This document shows, one piece after another, positions 18,447-27,077 of a stretch of DNA of 64,000 nt. The translations under genes were made by a program, and so were the position numbers. The notes beneath the pieces are model-generated. The model was not told the origin of the DNA and ran no database searches. It saw only the letters and a list, made by a program, of their open reading frames with translations. This stretch comes from an uncultured Clostridia bacterium. Its GTDB lineage: Bacteria > Bacillota > Clostridia > Christensenellales > Borkfalkiaceae. The stretch is from positions 62,001 to 126,000 of the forward strand of contig CAKQME010000002.1 of the NCBI GenBank assembly GCA_934254815.1, given 5' to 3'. Numbering within the stretch: the stretch's first letter is position 1; each line of letters opens with the position of its first letter.

Positions 18447-18656
18447 TTAAACTGCATAATAACGCGGCAAGTTTAACCGAAAGTATAGACGAGAGGCTGC
18501 CGATAAACGAGATTATTCTTAATAGATAAATCTCGCTTGTCGGCGGTCTTTTTTTATGCCTTAAACAAGCGTGAGAGGTCAGCCCAAAAATGTAGGGCAA
18601 ACCTCGAAGTCTTCCGACAAGCGATTTTTATAAACAAAAAATCAAAGTCGGAGGAC
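18447..18656 (+). promoter_or_regulatory. Structured leader: tandem hairpins, the last hiding the Shine-Dalgarno
   Basis: The 287-base gap 18374-18660 has no gene but several hairpins. TTAAACT/AGTTTAA lies near 18447-18477. A long stem follows (GCCGA...CGAGATT with AATCTCG...TCGGC, 18499-18544) with seven T residues at 18549-18555, which could act as an attenuator. Next is GAGGT...GCCC with GGGC...ACCTC (18575-18605). Finally GTCTTCCGAC (18609-18618) pairs with GTCGGAGGAC (18647-18656), reinforced by GATTTTT/AAAAATC. This last stem buries the GGAGG of the sigma-like gene that starts at 18661. Confidence 0.6.
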
Positions 18657-18660
18657 AAAA

Positions 18661-19086
18661 ATGGTAAAGATTTATGTAAAGAACGCAAACGGGCAAAAAG
18701 TGTATGTCGAAGTAACGGACGAACAGGCGAAAGTGTATCGTGACGAATGTCGCAAAGAGTGGCGGAGTATGGCAAATGAAAAGAATCATACGGTTTCTTT
18801 AGATGAAATTGTCGATGCCGGACACGATATGGCAGACGAACAATCCGATATTGAGAGCATTTTTGAAGAAAAAGAACGTAAGGAGCAAACCAAAGCGTTG
18901 ATTAAAAAATTAAAGGAAGCAATGTCGGAATTGACGCCTATACAACGCCGAACGATATATAAACTGTTCGTAAAAAATATGTCGCAATCGGAAATCGCGC
19001 GGGAAGAAGGCGTAAACAGGACGTCGGTAAAAAATCGTATTGACGGCATATATTCGCGGCTTAAAAAACTTCTCGAAAAAAAATAA
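18661..19086 (+). CDS. Sigma-70 region-4-like regulator
   Basis: This 141-residue protein has a charged N-terminal half (coiled, rich in Glu and Lys) and a C-terminal helix-turn-helix of sigma region-4 type: LTPIQRRTIYKLFVKNMSQS followed by EIAREEGVNRTSVKNRI. Region 2 is absent, so it resembles the sigma-like late regulators of Gram-positive phages and mobile elements. It likely activates downstream element genes. Its Shine-Dalgarno (cggaggac) is buried in the leader hairpin, which implies translational control. Confidence 0.75.
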   Translation: MVKIYVKNANGQKVYVEVTDEQAKVYRDECRKEWRSMANEKNHTVSLDEIVDAGHDMADEQSDIESIFEEKERKEQTKALIKKLKEAMSELTPIQRRTIYKLFVKNMSQSEIAREEGVNRTSVKNRIDGIYSRLKKLLEKK

Positions 19087-19191
19087 TAAGTTTTTTTCTG
19101 AAAACTACCTAACAAACCGCAGATTTTTTTCTAATAGGTGAAGGGTGTAAATAAAAGCCTTTCAAAAATAAGGAAAAAGTGAGGTAAAAAA

Positions 19192-19503
19192 ATGAGTTTA
19201 GACGAAATCAGAGATGATTTGAAAGACGTGAGATATTACTACACGAGGAAAAAGGCTTTTGACGAAGCCGGGCGCGAAGTCGGCGCTTGCAAAGTCGTGG
19301 AAAATGTCAGGCGGTATAACGAAATCATTCGCGGCGCATCGCCGAAATTATATGACGTGTATAACGGATTGTATATACGCAACCTTACGCAGGAAGGTTT
19401 TTCGATAGAACTTTGTTATACGCCCGAATACGTTCAGATGCTGAATAAACGGCTGTTGCTGTTTTTACAGAAAGAAATTTCAAAAGGAGGCTACGCAAGA
19501 TGA
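19192..19503 (+). CDS. Small DNA-binding-like protein (phage regulator type)
   Basis: This is a 103-residue protein. The C-terminal part (YNGLYIRNLTQEGFSIELCY, then TPEYVQMLNKRLLLFLQKEI) reads like a degenerate sigma region-4 or ArpU/RinA-type helix-turn-helix, and the N-terminal half is helical and charged. It follows aagtgaggt and overlaps the next gene by 4 bases. It may act with the sigma-like protein upstream. The family assignment is tentative. Confidence 0.6.
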   Translation: MSLDEIRDDLKDVRYYYTRKKAFDEAGREVGACKVVENVRRYNEIIRGASPKLYDVYNGLYIRNLTQEGFSIELCYTPEYVQMLNKRLLLFLQKEISKGGYAR

Positions 19504-19748
19504 AGAAGGGAATACCCGAATTTGTAAGAAATGCGAACAACGTGTATCGAACGAAAAACTTTATCGTTAAACAGGAAATTGCTATCGGGTGTGATTCGGT
19601 AGAAATGAATGCGGTATTAAGTCGTGATACGTTCTACGCCCGAACGGCTGTTCGGGATATGGAATACGAAGCATATTTTTCGCGGCGCAGATACGTTAAC
19701 GGAAAGCGATTACCGAGTACGATATATTCCAGAAAATATATCTACTGA
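19500..19748 (+). CDS. Hypothetical protein, 82 aa
   Basis: This basic protein of 82 residues (many Arg, Lys and Tyr) has no membrane segment or known motif. ATGA overlap with the upstream gene and the Shine-Dalgarno aaaggagg inside it support expression. It could be a small nucleic-acid-binding protein judging from composition and neighbours; that is inference. Confidence 0.55.
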   Translation: MKKGIPEFVRNANNVYRTKNFIVKQEIAIGCDSVEMNAVLSRDTFYARTAVRDMEYEAYFSRRRYVNGKRLPSTIYSRKYIY

Positions 19749-20014
19749 AAAGCGGGCGGGTATGGCGGGATGAAAACAGAATGTAATAAGCCCATATAAA
19801 GAACGGCGGGATGAAACGTAAAAGGAAAGACGTCGCCTTGAGAAGTTTTCCGCACGGAGCGATATGCTCGGAATAAGAAAAAACGGCTTTTACATATAAA
19901 AACAACTTAATAGACGGAAAACGAAGCGTTCTGAAAGAATAAGCGTATGTTAAATCCGCCAAACGCTGCGCTATCGGCGATACGGGCAGAAAAACATTAA
20001 AGGAGTAACACTAA
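19749..20014. other. Intergenic stretch inside the element
   Basis: These 266 bases contain no convincing gene. The longest plus-strand start-to-stop stretch is about 21 codons from 19811. The string CGGCGGGATGAAA is partly repeated (near 19765 and 19803). No coat-protein-like short membrane ORF was found here. Confidence 0.5.
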
Positions 20015-20302
20015 ATGGCAAAAAACGAAGCAAAACAGACTTCTGCCGCAGATAAGTATAATCAGCGCAGATGGTCAGTTCCAAGTAAACGAGCCAAAGG
20101 GTATGCAACCGATCGTAAAGCAAAAGTTCATACTTACGGCAAGAAAGAAGGCAAAGTCTTAACCGATTACGAAGCAGGTTTAAGGTCGGGATACTTGCAG
20201 TGTCAGGGCGACCACGCCGGACTGTATAAGTACAAAAAGGCTCTTGCTGAAGGTAAAACCAAAGAAGAAGCGAGAGCAATTTCGCAAAGAAAATCCAGAT
20301 AA
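20015..20302 (+). CDS. Hypothetical basic protein, 95 aa
   Basis: This is a soluble, strongly basic 95-residue protein. It contains the helix-rich tail EAGLRSGYLQCQGDHAGLYK followed by KKALAEGKTKEEARAISQRK, which resembles short conserved phage proteins of unknown function. It starts behind aaaggag and is followed 25 bases later by the 115-residue protein. No enzymatic motif is seen. Nucleic-acid binding is plausible from charge alone. Confidence 0.6.
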   Translation: MAKNEAKQTSAADKYNQRRWSVPSKRAKGYATDRKAKVHTYGKKEGKVLTDYEAGLRSGYLQCQGDHAGLYKYKKALAEGKTKEEARAISQRKSR

Positions 20303-20327
20303 AGCGTAGAAAAGGAGGCTAAACGCA

Positions 20328-20675
20328 ATGGAAAAAAAGACTAAAAAAATCATGGTAGAAAAAGGCACTTACGAAAAAGACGGAAAGGTATTCGATACTT
20401 ACTTTATCCGTGGTAAAGTTCGCGGACAGGACGTTGTGGCGGGGGTAAAACCGCCCGACTTCGGCGGATACAAAATTCTTGAAATCGTATTCAACGGTGC
20501 GAAAGAGGCGGAACTTGAAGTTAATCCGTTTGAAATGAAAGCGGAGAATGGCGACGTTATTTCCGGTAATACGTATAAAGTCGTATCTTACGATGACGAC
20601 GGAACGGTTTACGAATGTCCCGTGAAGCCCGCCAGAGCATCAGATAAAACAATGCTTAAAATGCTTTTAAGATAA
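20328..20675 (+). CDS. Hypothetical small beta-rich protein, possible ssDNA-binding analogue
   Basis: This 115-residue protein has alternating beta-strand-like segments (YEKDGKVFDTYFIRGKVRGQ, then DVVAGVKPPDF) and no membrane segment. Inoviruses need a small single-stranded-DNA-binding protein of about this size upstream of the coat genes, and this gene occupies that position, so it is a candidate. There is no sequence signature that proves it. The Shine-Dalgarno aaggagg is strong, and a terminator follows. Confidence 0.55.
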   Translation: MEKKTKKIMVEKGTYEKDGKVFDTYFIRGKVRGQDVVAGVKPPDFGGYKILEIVFNGAKEAELEVNPFEMKAENGDVISGNTYKVVSYDDDGTVYECPVKPARASDKTMLKMLLR

Positions 20676-20692
20676 GCATAACCCTTGTAGAG

Positions 20693-20726
20693 AACTACGG
20701 TTTGCTTAGGTAAGCCGTAGTTTTTT
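20693..20726 (+). terminator. Rho-independent terminator
   Basis: AACTACGG pairs with CCGTAGTT, with an inner CTTA/TAAG, and six T residues follow. It separates the cytoplasmic early block from the secreted-protein block of the element. Confidence 0.85.
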
Positions 20727-20760
20727 ACACCCAAAAATCTAAATTTCGGAGGAAAAACTA

Positions 20761-22161
20761 ATGATTAACACTAATAAAAAGAGCAAAATTGCAATAATAT
20801 TGCTTGCTGTAACGGCGGTACTGTGTCTCGGTTTAGCCGTAGGGTTTATTGCAAAGTCGTTTAAGAGTTCACCGGAAGTTAAAGTCGAAGCACCTTCGAC
20901 GGCAACGGACGAAAACGGAGATATATTAAACGACGGCGAAATACACCCGATGTCCGCAAAAATGATGTTTGCGCGCGCACCTATGCTCGCCGCAGAAAAC
21001 GCCGCCGAAAGCAATTCTGCAATTACGGCGAAAATAGCGGCGAATATTTCCCCGTACAACGCGACTAATAAAAAAGTTGACTGGGCAATAAGTTTCGTAA
21101 ACGGATCGTCGGAATGGGCAACGGGCAAATCTGTTACGGACTACGTTACGGCAACTACCACGAACGACGGAGACCTGGTAGCGAGCGTGTCTTGTTTGCA
21201 ACCTTTCGGGGAACAGATAAAACTCACGGTAACTTCGAGAGATAATCCCGAGGCAAAAGCATCCTGCTTAATAGACTACAAGCAACAGTTTAACGGTTAC
21301 GACCTTACCTTTACGCAAGACGGCAAAACGCCTACAGTGGACAATTCAAAGAAAACGGGAACAGTCTTCGCGGACTTTGAAAACGAAAAACCGCTTAATA
21401 TTGCCTATTCGTATAATAAATCCGACGTGTATACCGTGGCTATAGAAGATAGCGAAATAACTACTCCCGCCACGCTCACTATAGAGTATAAATCTTCTTT
21501 TGCAACGTCAATAAACGGAGTAAAGGCAAGTTCGCTTAAAACACCCGTTATAACCAACGGAAATAAAAGTTTTACCGTTTCGGGACTTTTAGATAAGTCT
21601 TTCATTGCAGGCTTTACCGCCGCGCAAATAAACAGCATTACGGCTAAAATAAAGACATATAAGGCGAATATCGCCACTTTAAGTTTAAAAGACGAAAGCG
21701 GGAATATTCTTACGACGTATTCTCTTTCTGCGGATACGACTGCAATTGACGGATTTGTAAGAGTGGAAAATTTAACCTTGGACGATACCACGCTCACGTT
21801 CGGTAAGCAGACTAAAACGTTTAAGATAAACTATAAATGCGGCAATATGAGTAAGGATACGTATTTGTTTGTGGACGGTTCGGAATACGGTTTAAGCAAA
21901 GTCAACGGCGGCAATTATCCCGAAAGTTATACTTACGGTGAGTCGGTAACGATCAGCGCGTTAAAATCATCGTTTAATTGCGGCGGACCGGGAAGTAATT
22001 ACCATTCGGGCAGCGGAAGCGGCAACGCGGGTTACGCGTTTAAGGGTTGGTATCTGGATAACAGGTGTACCGTACCTTTCGACGGAACTATTCCCGCAGG
22101 TACTTACGGAGATATAACCCTCTACGCTAACATAACGGCAACTTATACTCATAACTATTAA
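20761..22161 (+). CDS. Membrane-anchored Ig-like protein with C-terminal InlB B-repeat
   Basis: This 466-residue protein has an N-terminal membrane segment (IAIILLAVTAVLCLGLAVGF) that acts as signal or anchor. Residues about 80-170 form a BIG2-like Ig module (NKKVDWAISFVNGSS), further beta-rich modules follow, and the C-terminus is an InlB B-repeat (GYAFKGWYLDNRCTVPFDGT). The Ig module is paralogous to that of the next gene. In the context of a Rep and P-loop ATPase these are candidates for filament tip or adsorption proteins. A host-type surface adhesin carried as cargo is the alternative. It starts after cggagga. Confidence 0.75.
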   Translation: MINTNKKSKIAIILLAVTAVLCLGLAVGFIAKSFKSSPEVKVEAPSTATDENGDILNDGEIHPMSAKMMFARAPMLAAENAAESNSAITAKIAANISPYNATNKKVDWAISFVNGSSEWATGKSVTDYVTATTTNDGDLVASVSCLQPFGEQIKLTVTSRDNPEAKASCLIDYKQQFNGYDLTFTQDGKTPTVDNSKKTGTVFADFENEKPLNIAYSYNKSDVYTVAIEDSEITTPATLTIEYKSSFATSINGVKASSLKTPVITNGNKSFTVSGLLDKSFIAGFTAAQINSITAKIKTYKANIATLSLKDESGNILTTYSLSADTTAIDGFVRVENLTLDDTTLTFGKQTKTFKINYKCGNMSKDTYLFVDGSEYGLSKVNGGNYPESYTYGESVTISALKSSFNCGGPGSNYHSGSGSGNAGYAFKGWYLDNRCTVPFDGTIPAGTYGDITLYANITATYTHNY

Positions 22162-22204
22162 GAGGCGCATATATCGCAATCATTAAAATTTACGGAGGTA
22201 AAAA

Positions 22205-23135
22205 ATGTATAACGAAAAAAGCAATAAAATCAGATGGATAGCCGTTGTTACTGCGTTCGTTCTTATCCTTGCGGGCGTAATTACTTCGCTTGCAATAGCA
22301 ATTCAGAACAAGCCCGTCGAGGCAAAGGCAAACGATACCGTTTCGGACGTAATCGAACAGCCTGCCGAAAGCCCTTCGGATAACGAAATCCCCGGTCTTG
22401 TTTCGCTCAGAATGAGTCCGAGTTATGCGGTAGCGGCGGCAAACGGTCAGCAAACCGTGTCTAAAACTATAACCGCAACCGTTATGCCCGTGGACGCGCC
22501 CGACAAATCGGTTGACTGGTCTATCAAATGGTGCACGCCTATCGAGGGCAAGGACATAAGCGAATATCTTACGCTTACGCCCGAAAGCGACGGCGCACTT
22601 ACCGCAACCATAACCGCTCTTAAAGGTTTTGAAGGCGGCAGCGTATACGTCACCGCAACAACCAGAGTCGGCGGTTTCACGGCAACCTGCCTTATTATGT
22701 ATGACGGCAAGCAGCGGTTACGTTATTACGCCACAAGAACCGCTGTCGGTGGACGTGAAATATACTTTTGCGTTTAATCAGTCTGAAACGAAAGGATATT
22801 CCGTAAAAATCGTTCCGAATAAAACGGACGAAGATTTCGACTTCTCCGTTGACGGCGAAACGCATTACTTTGGCGACGAAAAAGACCTTTCAAACGGTTT
22901 TATCATCGACAAACAGGAAAAATTCTTTATCGTTACGCCGAAAGGCAGCACGCCTTTGGAGATTTTGCAAGCCGTCTATCCCGAAAGCGAAGTTTCTTGC
23001 GAAAGCAAGGGTTACAACGATATGTTCACGGTAATTGTTACTTCGTATAACGGCGAATCGAGCGTAAAACTCAATTTCGCGCTCGAACGCAGGGTTACGG
23101 GTATCACTTTTGACCGGGAGGTGATTACGTTTTGA
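22205..23135 (+). pseudogene. Ig-like secreted protein, frameshifted
   Basis: Two overlapping frames make one protein. The first (22205-22777) gives an N-terminal membrane segment (WIAVVTAFVLILAGVITSLA) and a BIG2-like Ig module (KSVDWSIKW) that resembles the protein encoded upstream. The second frame continues it from about 22705 to 23135 (SSGYVITPQEPLSVDVKYTF, then FAFNQSETKGYSVKIVPNK). The switch lies near 22700-22715 and needs a +1 shift; no obvious slippery site is present. Joined, the product would be about 309 residues. It is either a recent indel, an assembly error or unusual recoding. The last stop TGA overlaps the next TTG start. Confidence 0.7.
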
Positions 23136-24595
23136 CACAAGCGACAAAAACGAGATTAGTATCAATCTTTCTCGCTTTTGTCTTGGGAATATGTGCCGTC
23201 ATAACCACGGCGGCACAAATCCCTCTTGTGGCAAGGGCGAAAAGTATCACTTATTCGGAAGTAATGGAAGACTTGAAAAAGGATATGTCGTTTAAGCCGG
23301 AAAACTATCCGACCAAGGCCGACGATTATTCCTTGCAAATTATCCAACTTGCCGAAAGCGTGAATAAGGAACTTTTTGTTTACGTCTACCAGCCGAGCGG
23401 CAAAACCAAAAACTTCAAAGCGTCGTCTATCAACATTTCGACCATGATAAACGACAGCATTTCGTATCTGAATTACAAACTCGAATTGCTAAATTCGAGC
23501 GGCGTATTTTACAAATACAAAGTTTCGGGGCTTACGGTGAAGGATGAAAGCGTGAGATATTACGCCATAAGTTCAATTTACCGCCCGTTCGATGAGAGTA
23601 TAGATAAACAGGCAAGCGGCGGAAATACCGTCACCGAAGTCAATTATGCGGTCAATAAGCAGTATGCCTTCTGTTCAATCAACGGCAAGCCTTATGTGAA
23701 TTGCGTGGATATCGAAACGATAGTCGTTACGGATAAGTTCGTAGGCTTTGTAAGATATAAAGACGGTTTCAAACTCTACGTCGGAGCGTGCGACAGCCAT
23801 TTCGTAGCGTTTAACACGGACAAACCCATAGACAGACTCTTGGAAGCGGACGTGTATTATACAACGCAAAGTTATGATTGGTCTTCCGCTCCCTTTGTCG
23901 GAGTAAAAGAAACTTTTGGGGATAAAGCGGAGAAATACGCCTATCTCAAATACACGGATAAAGTCGAGCATACCGGCGGAGGCTTATTCGCGGGAACGTA
24001 TAAGTGGGACAGGATTCAGACGATTGACGACTTTATTAAAGGCGAAAACCGCGAGAATATCTACCACGGAGCAATTCTCGACGTAAAGACTTCATCGAAA
24101 CTGACGGACGAAGCCCTGACCGAACTCAAAGGCAAGAAATGGGTATTGCGTTTTGCCGAAACTGACTATTCGCTGAACGGTTACGCAACGACAGGTTCTA
24201 CATTTGAAAGTTATATTCTCGTTGGCGACGTAACAATTCTGCGATTGAAGTTTGAAACAGACGGAATTACCTATAACTTAGGCGTTATAGATAACAAGCA
24301 ATCAGGCAGCACCGAACCGTCCAACGAAACGGAAATCGACTTAAGTCTGAACAACCGCGGTAAGACGATTTTGTATCTGTTATTGCTCATCCTGTTGCTT
24401 GTGTTACTCGCTCCCATGTTGCCATACGTATTGCAAGCAATCGTGTTTGTGGTATCGCTCCCGATTAAGGGAATTGCGACAATCGGAAAGAGTTATAAAC
24501 GAAAGCGGCAGGAACGAAAAGAACGGAAAATTTACGAAAAAGTCGTAGCGACGATTGACGAGCCGGATTACGGAAATTACGACGATTACGACTAA
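23132..24595 (+). CDS. Secreted protein with C-terminal membrane anchor (pIII-like topology)
   Basis: This 487-residue protein starts at TTG 23132 behind gggaggtga. It has a signal peptide (FLAFVLGICAVITTAAQIPL), a large extracellular domain, and a C-terminal membrane segment (TILYLLLLILLLVLLAPMLP) followed by a basic, then acidic cytoplasmic tail. No homologous family is recognised. The topology matches adsorption/minor coat proteins of filamentous phages and it lies directly upstream of the small membrane protein and the ATPase, the usual inovirus order. The functional label is inferred from topology and position. Confidence 0.75.
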   Translation: MTQATKTRLVSIFLAFVLGICAVITTAAQIPLVARAKSITYSEVMEDLKKDMSFKPENYPTKADDYSLQIIQLAESVNKELFVYVYQPSGKTKNFKASSINISTMINDSISYLNYKLELLNSSGVFYKYKVSGLTVKDESVRYYAISSIYRPFDESIDKQASGGNTVTEVNYAVNKQYAFCSINGKPYVNCVDIETIVVTDKFVGFVRYKDGFKLYVGACDSHFVAFNTDKPIDRLLEADVYYTTQSYDWSSAPFVGVKETFGDKAEKYAYLKYTDKVEHTGGGLFAGTYKWDRIQTIDDFIKGENRENIYHGAILDVKTSSKLTDEALTELKGKKWVLRFAETDYSLNGYATTGSTFESYILVGDVTILRLKFETDGITYNLGVIDNKQSGSTEPSNETEIDLSLNNRGKTILYLLLLILLLVLLAPMLPYVLQAIVFVVSLPIKGIATIGKSYKRKRQERKERKIYEKVVATIDEPDYGNYDDYD

Positions 24596-24603
24596 AACAA
24601 TCG

Positions 24604-24638
24604 ACGCCGGCGGGAGAAATTCTGTCGGCGTTATTTTT
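24604..24638 (+). terminator. Terminator-like hairpin
   Basis: A 12-bp stem with several G-U pairs is closed by a GAAA tetraloop (24604-24631) and followed by TTATTTTT. It could reduce expression of the downstream ATPase relative to the structural genes. Confidence 0.7.
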
Positions 24639-24661
24639 ATAAAAATTCAGGAGGTTTTACA

Positions 24662-24805
24662 TTGAAAACATTTAAGAGAATTATAGCGATTTTATCGCTT
24701 ATCATCATAATTCTGGCGGTGAGTTATTTCGTCTATACGGCGAAGCAAATCCCGCCCGAAAATACCATTTCGGAGGCACTTTATGAAGTTGCAACGACGG
24801 CTTAA
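24662..24805 (+). CDS. Small single-pass membrane protein, 47 aa
   Basis: This TTG-initiated ORF follows a strong Shine-Dalgarno (caggagg at 24650). It has a basic N-terminus (MKTFKRI), one membrane helix (IIAILSLIIIILAVSYFVY) and a polar 24-residue tail. It overlaps the ATPase gene by 23 bases in another frame. Its size and position fit a minor coat protein (pVII/pIX type) or assembly partner. It lacks the basic C-terminus expected for a major coat protein. Confidence 0.6.
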   Translation: MKTFKRIIAILSLIIIILAVSYFVYTAKQIPPENTISEALYEVATTA

Positions 24806-26915
24806 TATTACGCTCACGATAGCCCTTACAACGATATTTATTTTGCTCGGAGTATTCACTTTCCGACAATCCTATTGCCGCATAATTGAGGCTTTAATCG
24901 ACTTATACGGCGGTTTTAACTATTATTTCCACGTATTATTCGGTTTTGAAACGGAAGGCTTGTCGAGCGTAACGGACTATTCAAAAATAATGCAATGGAC
25001 AGTAATTTTGCCGTCTGATTTTGAGAGTTTCAAGGTCAATGCGACGACGTATTTTTCAATGCTTTTCAGCAAAGAAAATTTCTTGTCTTGGCTGTCTGCG
25101 GTAGGAACGAAAGCAAGCGTTTGGACAAAGGTTTTAACCATACTTCTGCCGTGCTTTTTGGTGCTGATTATAGCGATAAAAAGAATGTATGCAAGCGGCA
25201 ACACAAAGCACAACGTAGACACAGTTCCGCTACGGATATTTAAGAAAATATCTGCCGTAACGTATCAACCGACAAAGTGTTTTATATGCGGGTATATAAA
25301 CTTCTTGCGCGAACATTCGCGGATATGGATTTCGTGGGCGGTTATGTGGGCGTTTCACTTAAATATAGCAAGTATTGTGATAGAATTTTTTGCGTATTAC
25401 TTCTTCTTTTCTGTATCGTTCCGGGTGGACACGATATACACGCAATTCGTAAAATTGGCAATAGATTTGCAACCGCTTTTCAGGTTCTTCCCGTGGTGGG
25501 CGATAAGTGTAGTGGCATACTGCTTATTTTATAATTTCAGAAAGAAAATAGCCTTAAATCGTTTACGGCATTTCGAGGCTAAAAACTGTGGGTTCATAAA
25601 CGAGTTGCCGATTGTAAGTATGGCTTGCGGCAGTATGGGTAAGAAAAAGACGACGCTTATTACGGATATGACGCTATCACAAGAGGTAATGTTCCGACAA
25701 AAAGCACTCTTGATTTTACAGGAAAACGATATGAAATTCCCGTATTTCCCGTGGATACTTTTCGAACAAGAACTGCAAAAATGTATGGAATATCATACTG
25801 TATATAATCTGGCAACGGTAAAAGAGTGGGTAAATAAGAAACGCCGTCGATATGAAAAACATGGCAAAACGACAGGTCAGTTATACGGCTATGACGAAGA
25901 GAGATACGGTATAATTTACCGTGACGGATTAAAAGAAAGCCATATATTTAATATTCTTGAAACTTATGCACAGGCATATTTTATCTACGTTTTGCAAAGC
26001 AGTCTGATTGTATCGAATTATGCAATCCGCACGGATAGCGAGATTTTAGACGCGGGCAATCTCCCGATGTGGCTTACGGACTTCTTTTCGGATAACGTTC
26101 GTCGGGGCGGATATTCGCACGTATTAGATTTTGACGTGTTACGGCTCGGTAAAAAGGTGCTTGAAAATAACCCGAAGGCGGGCAGTTTCGAGTTCGGCGT
26201 TGTGGCTATTACGGAAATCGGTAAAGAACGCGGAAATAATCTCGAATTAAAAGAGGTAAAGAAAAGCGTAACCGAAACGAACCAGAAAAACGATCTTTTC
26301 AATTCGTGGCTTAAAATGTGCAGACATTCCGCAACGGTAGATAATTTCCCGTTTATAAAGGTATTTACGGACGAACAACGTCCCGAAAGTTGGGGAGCCG
26401 ATTCACGCGATTTGTGTGAAATAATTACCATATTATCTGCGGGAGAACAGCGACTTGCGCTTCCGTTTTATACCATCGAAGAAATGGTCATTGAATGGGT
26501 TTATGGTCGATTTATCGACTTATACGCGGACTTTCGTTATAATCGCGGCGATAATACGCTACTTGTTCATATCTTAAAATCCGTAACGGCGAGGCTATGG
26601 AAACGCAACGTAAAAATTTATAATAAATACGGTTACAGCGTGCTGACGGTTGCAAAGCAAGCGGGGACTATGGACGGTAAAATAAGGCGCAAAAAATATT
26701 ACCTGTGTAACAGAAAAATTTACAGTAAAAGATTTTCAACCGATTGTTTTTCGGACTATTTCAATGAAATGGCGAGAAACGCAAAGACAGGAATAAACGA
26801 CTACATAGAATACGCGACTGAGAAAGCCTCCGTTTCCGAACTCAAAGAGCAGCATAGTTATTTTATAAACAGCCTTTACGATTCGCAAATAATAAAAAAT
26901 GGCGAAAGAGACTGA
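24783..26915 (+). CDS. Membrane-anchored P-loop ATPase, Zot/FtsK-like
   Basis: This is a 710-residue protein with about four membrane segments in the first 260 residues, for example TIALTTIFILLGVFTF, VLTILLPCFLVLIIAI and FFAYYFFFSVSF. A variant Walker A follows at 283-291 (GSMGKKKTT), then a Walker B-like strand at 471-478 (FGVVAITE) and a conserved RHSATVDNFPF...TDEQRPESWGAD block at 529-540. That last block resembles the sensor region of FtsK/HerA/Zot ATPases. The likely role is extrusion/assembly of the filament or DNA pumping. Classic Zot/pI proteins have the ATPase first and the membrane segment last, so this order is reversed. A TcpA-type conjugative coupling ATPase is the main alternative. 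Confidence 0.7.
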   Translation: MKLQRRLNITLTIALTTIFILLGVFTFRQSYCRIIEALIDLYGGFNYYFHVLFGFETEGLSSVTDYSKIMQWTVILPSDFESFKVNATTYFSMLFSKENFLSWLSAVGTKASVWTKVLTILLPCFLVLIIAIKRMYASGNTKHNVDTVPLRIFKKISAVTYQPTKCFICGYINFLREHSRIWISWAVMWAFHLNIASIVIEFFAYYFFFSVSFRVDTIYTQFVKLAIDLQPLFRFFPWWAISVVAYCLFYNFRKKIALNRLRHFEAKNCGFINELPIVSMACGSMGKKKTTLITDMTLSQEVMFRQKALLILQENDMKFPYFPWILFEQELQKCMEYHTVYNLATVKEWVNKKRRRYEKHGKTTGQLYGYDEERYGIIYRDGLKESHIFNILETYAQAYFIYVLQSSLIVSNYAIRTDSEILDAGNLPMWLTDFFSDNVRRGGYSHVLDFDVLRLGKKVLENNPKAGSFEFGVVAITEIGKERGNNLELKEVKKSVTETNQKNDLFNSWLKMCRHSATVDNFPFIKVFTDEQRPESWGADSRDLCEIITILSAGEQRLALPFYTIEEMVIEWVYGRFIDLYADFRYNRGDNTLLVHILKSVTARLWKRNVKIYNKYGYSVLTVAKQAGTMDGKIRRKKYYLCNRKIYSKRFSTDCFSDYFNEMARNAKTGINDYIEYATEKASVSELKEQHSYFINSLYDSQIIKNGERD

Positions 26916-26926
26916 AACGACGACGA

Positions 26927-26986
26927 GAGAAACGTGGCAAATCGCAAGCGGATTAGCGCGATTGCCACGTTCTCGCGGCGTTTTTT
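26927..26986 (+). terminator. Strong terminator after the ATPase gene
   Basis: GAGAAACGTGGCAAATCGC (26927-26945) pairs with GCGATTGCCACGTTCTC (26958-26974) with two single-A bulges, and six T residues follow at 26981. It closes the structural-gene block. Confidence 0.8.
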
Positions 26987-27010
26987 ATCCGTAAATCGAT
27001 GAGTGGATCG

Positions 27011-27077
27011 GCAGCGCGTAGCCTGTATATCGGCGAGCGCAGCGAGCCGACTTGTATATATACAGGCTACGCGCTGC
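27011..27077. repeat. Large perfect inverted repeat, candidate origin or packaging signal
   Basis: A 20-bp arm beginning GCAGCGCGTAGCC (27011-27030) is repeated exactly in inverted orientation at 27058-27077, around a 27-base loop that itself holds CGGC/GCCG. There is no T-run. It lies in the non-coding region between the ATPase and the rolling-circle Rep gene, where a double-strand origin, single-strand origin or filamentous-phage packaging hairpin is expected. Confidence 0.65.

Noticed and set aside
19811..19876. A 21-codon ORF beginning MKRKRKDV
   Set aside because: It is short, has no membrane segment and no clear ribosome site; treated as non-coding.
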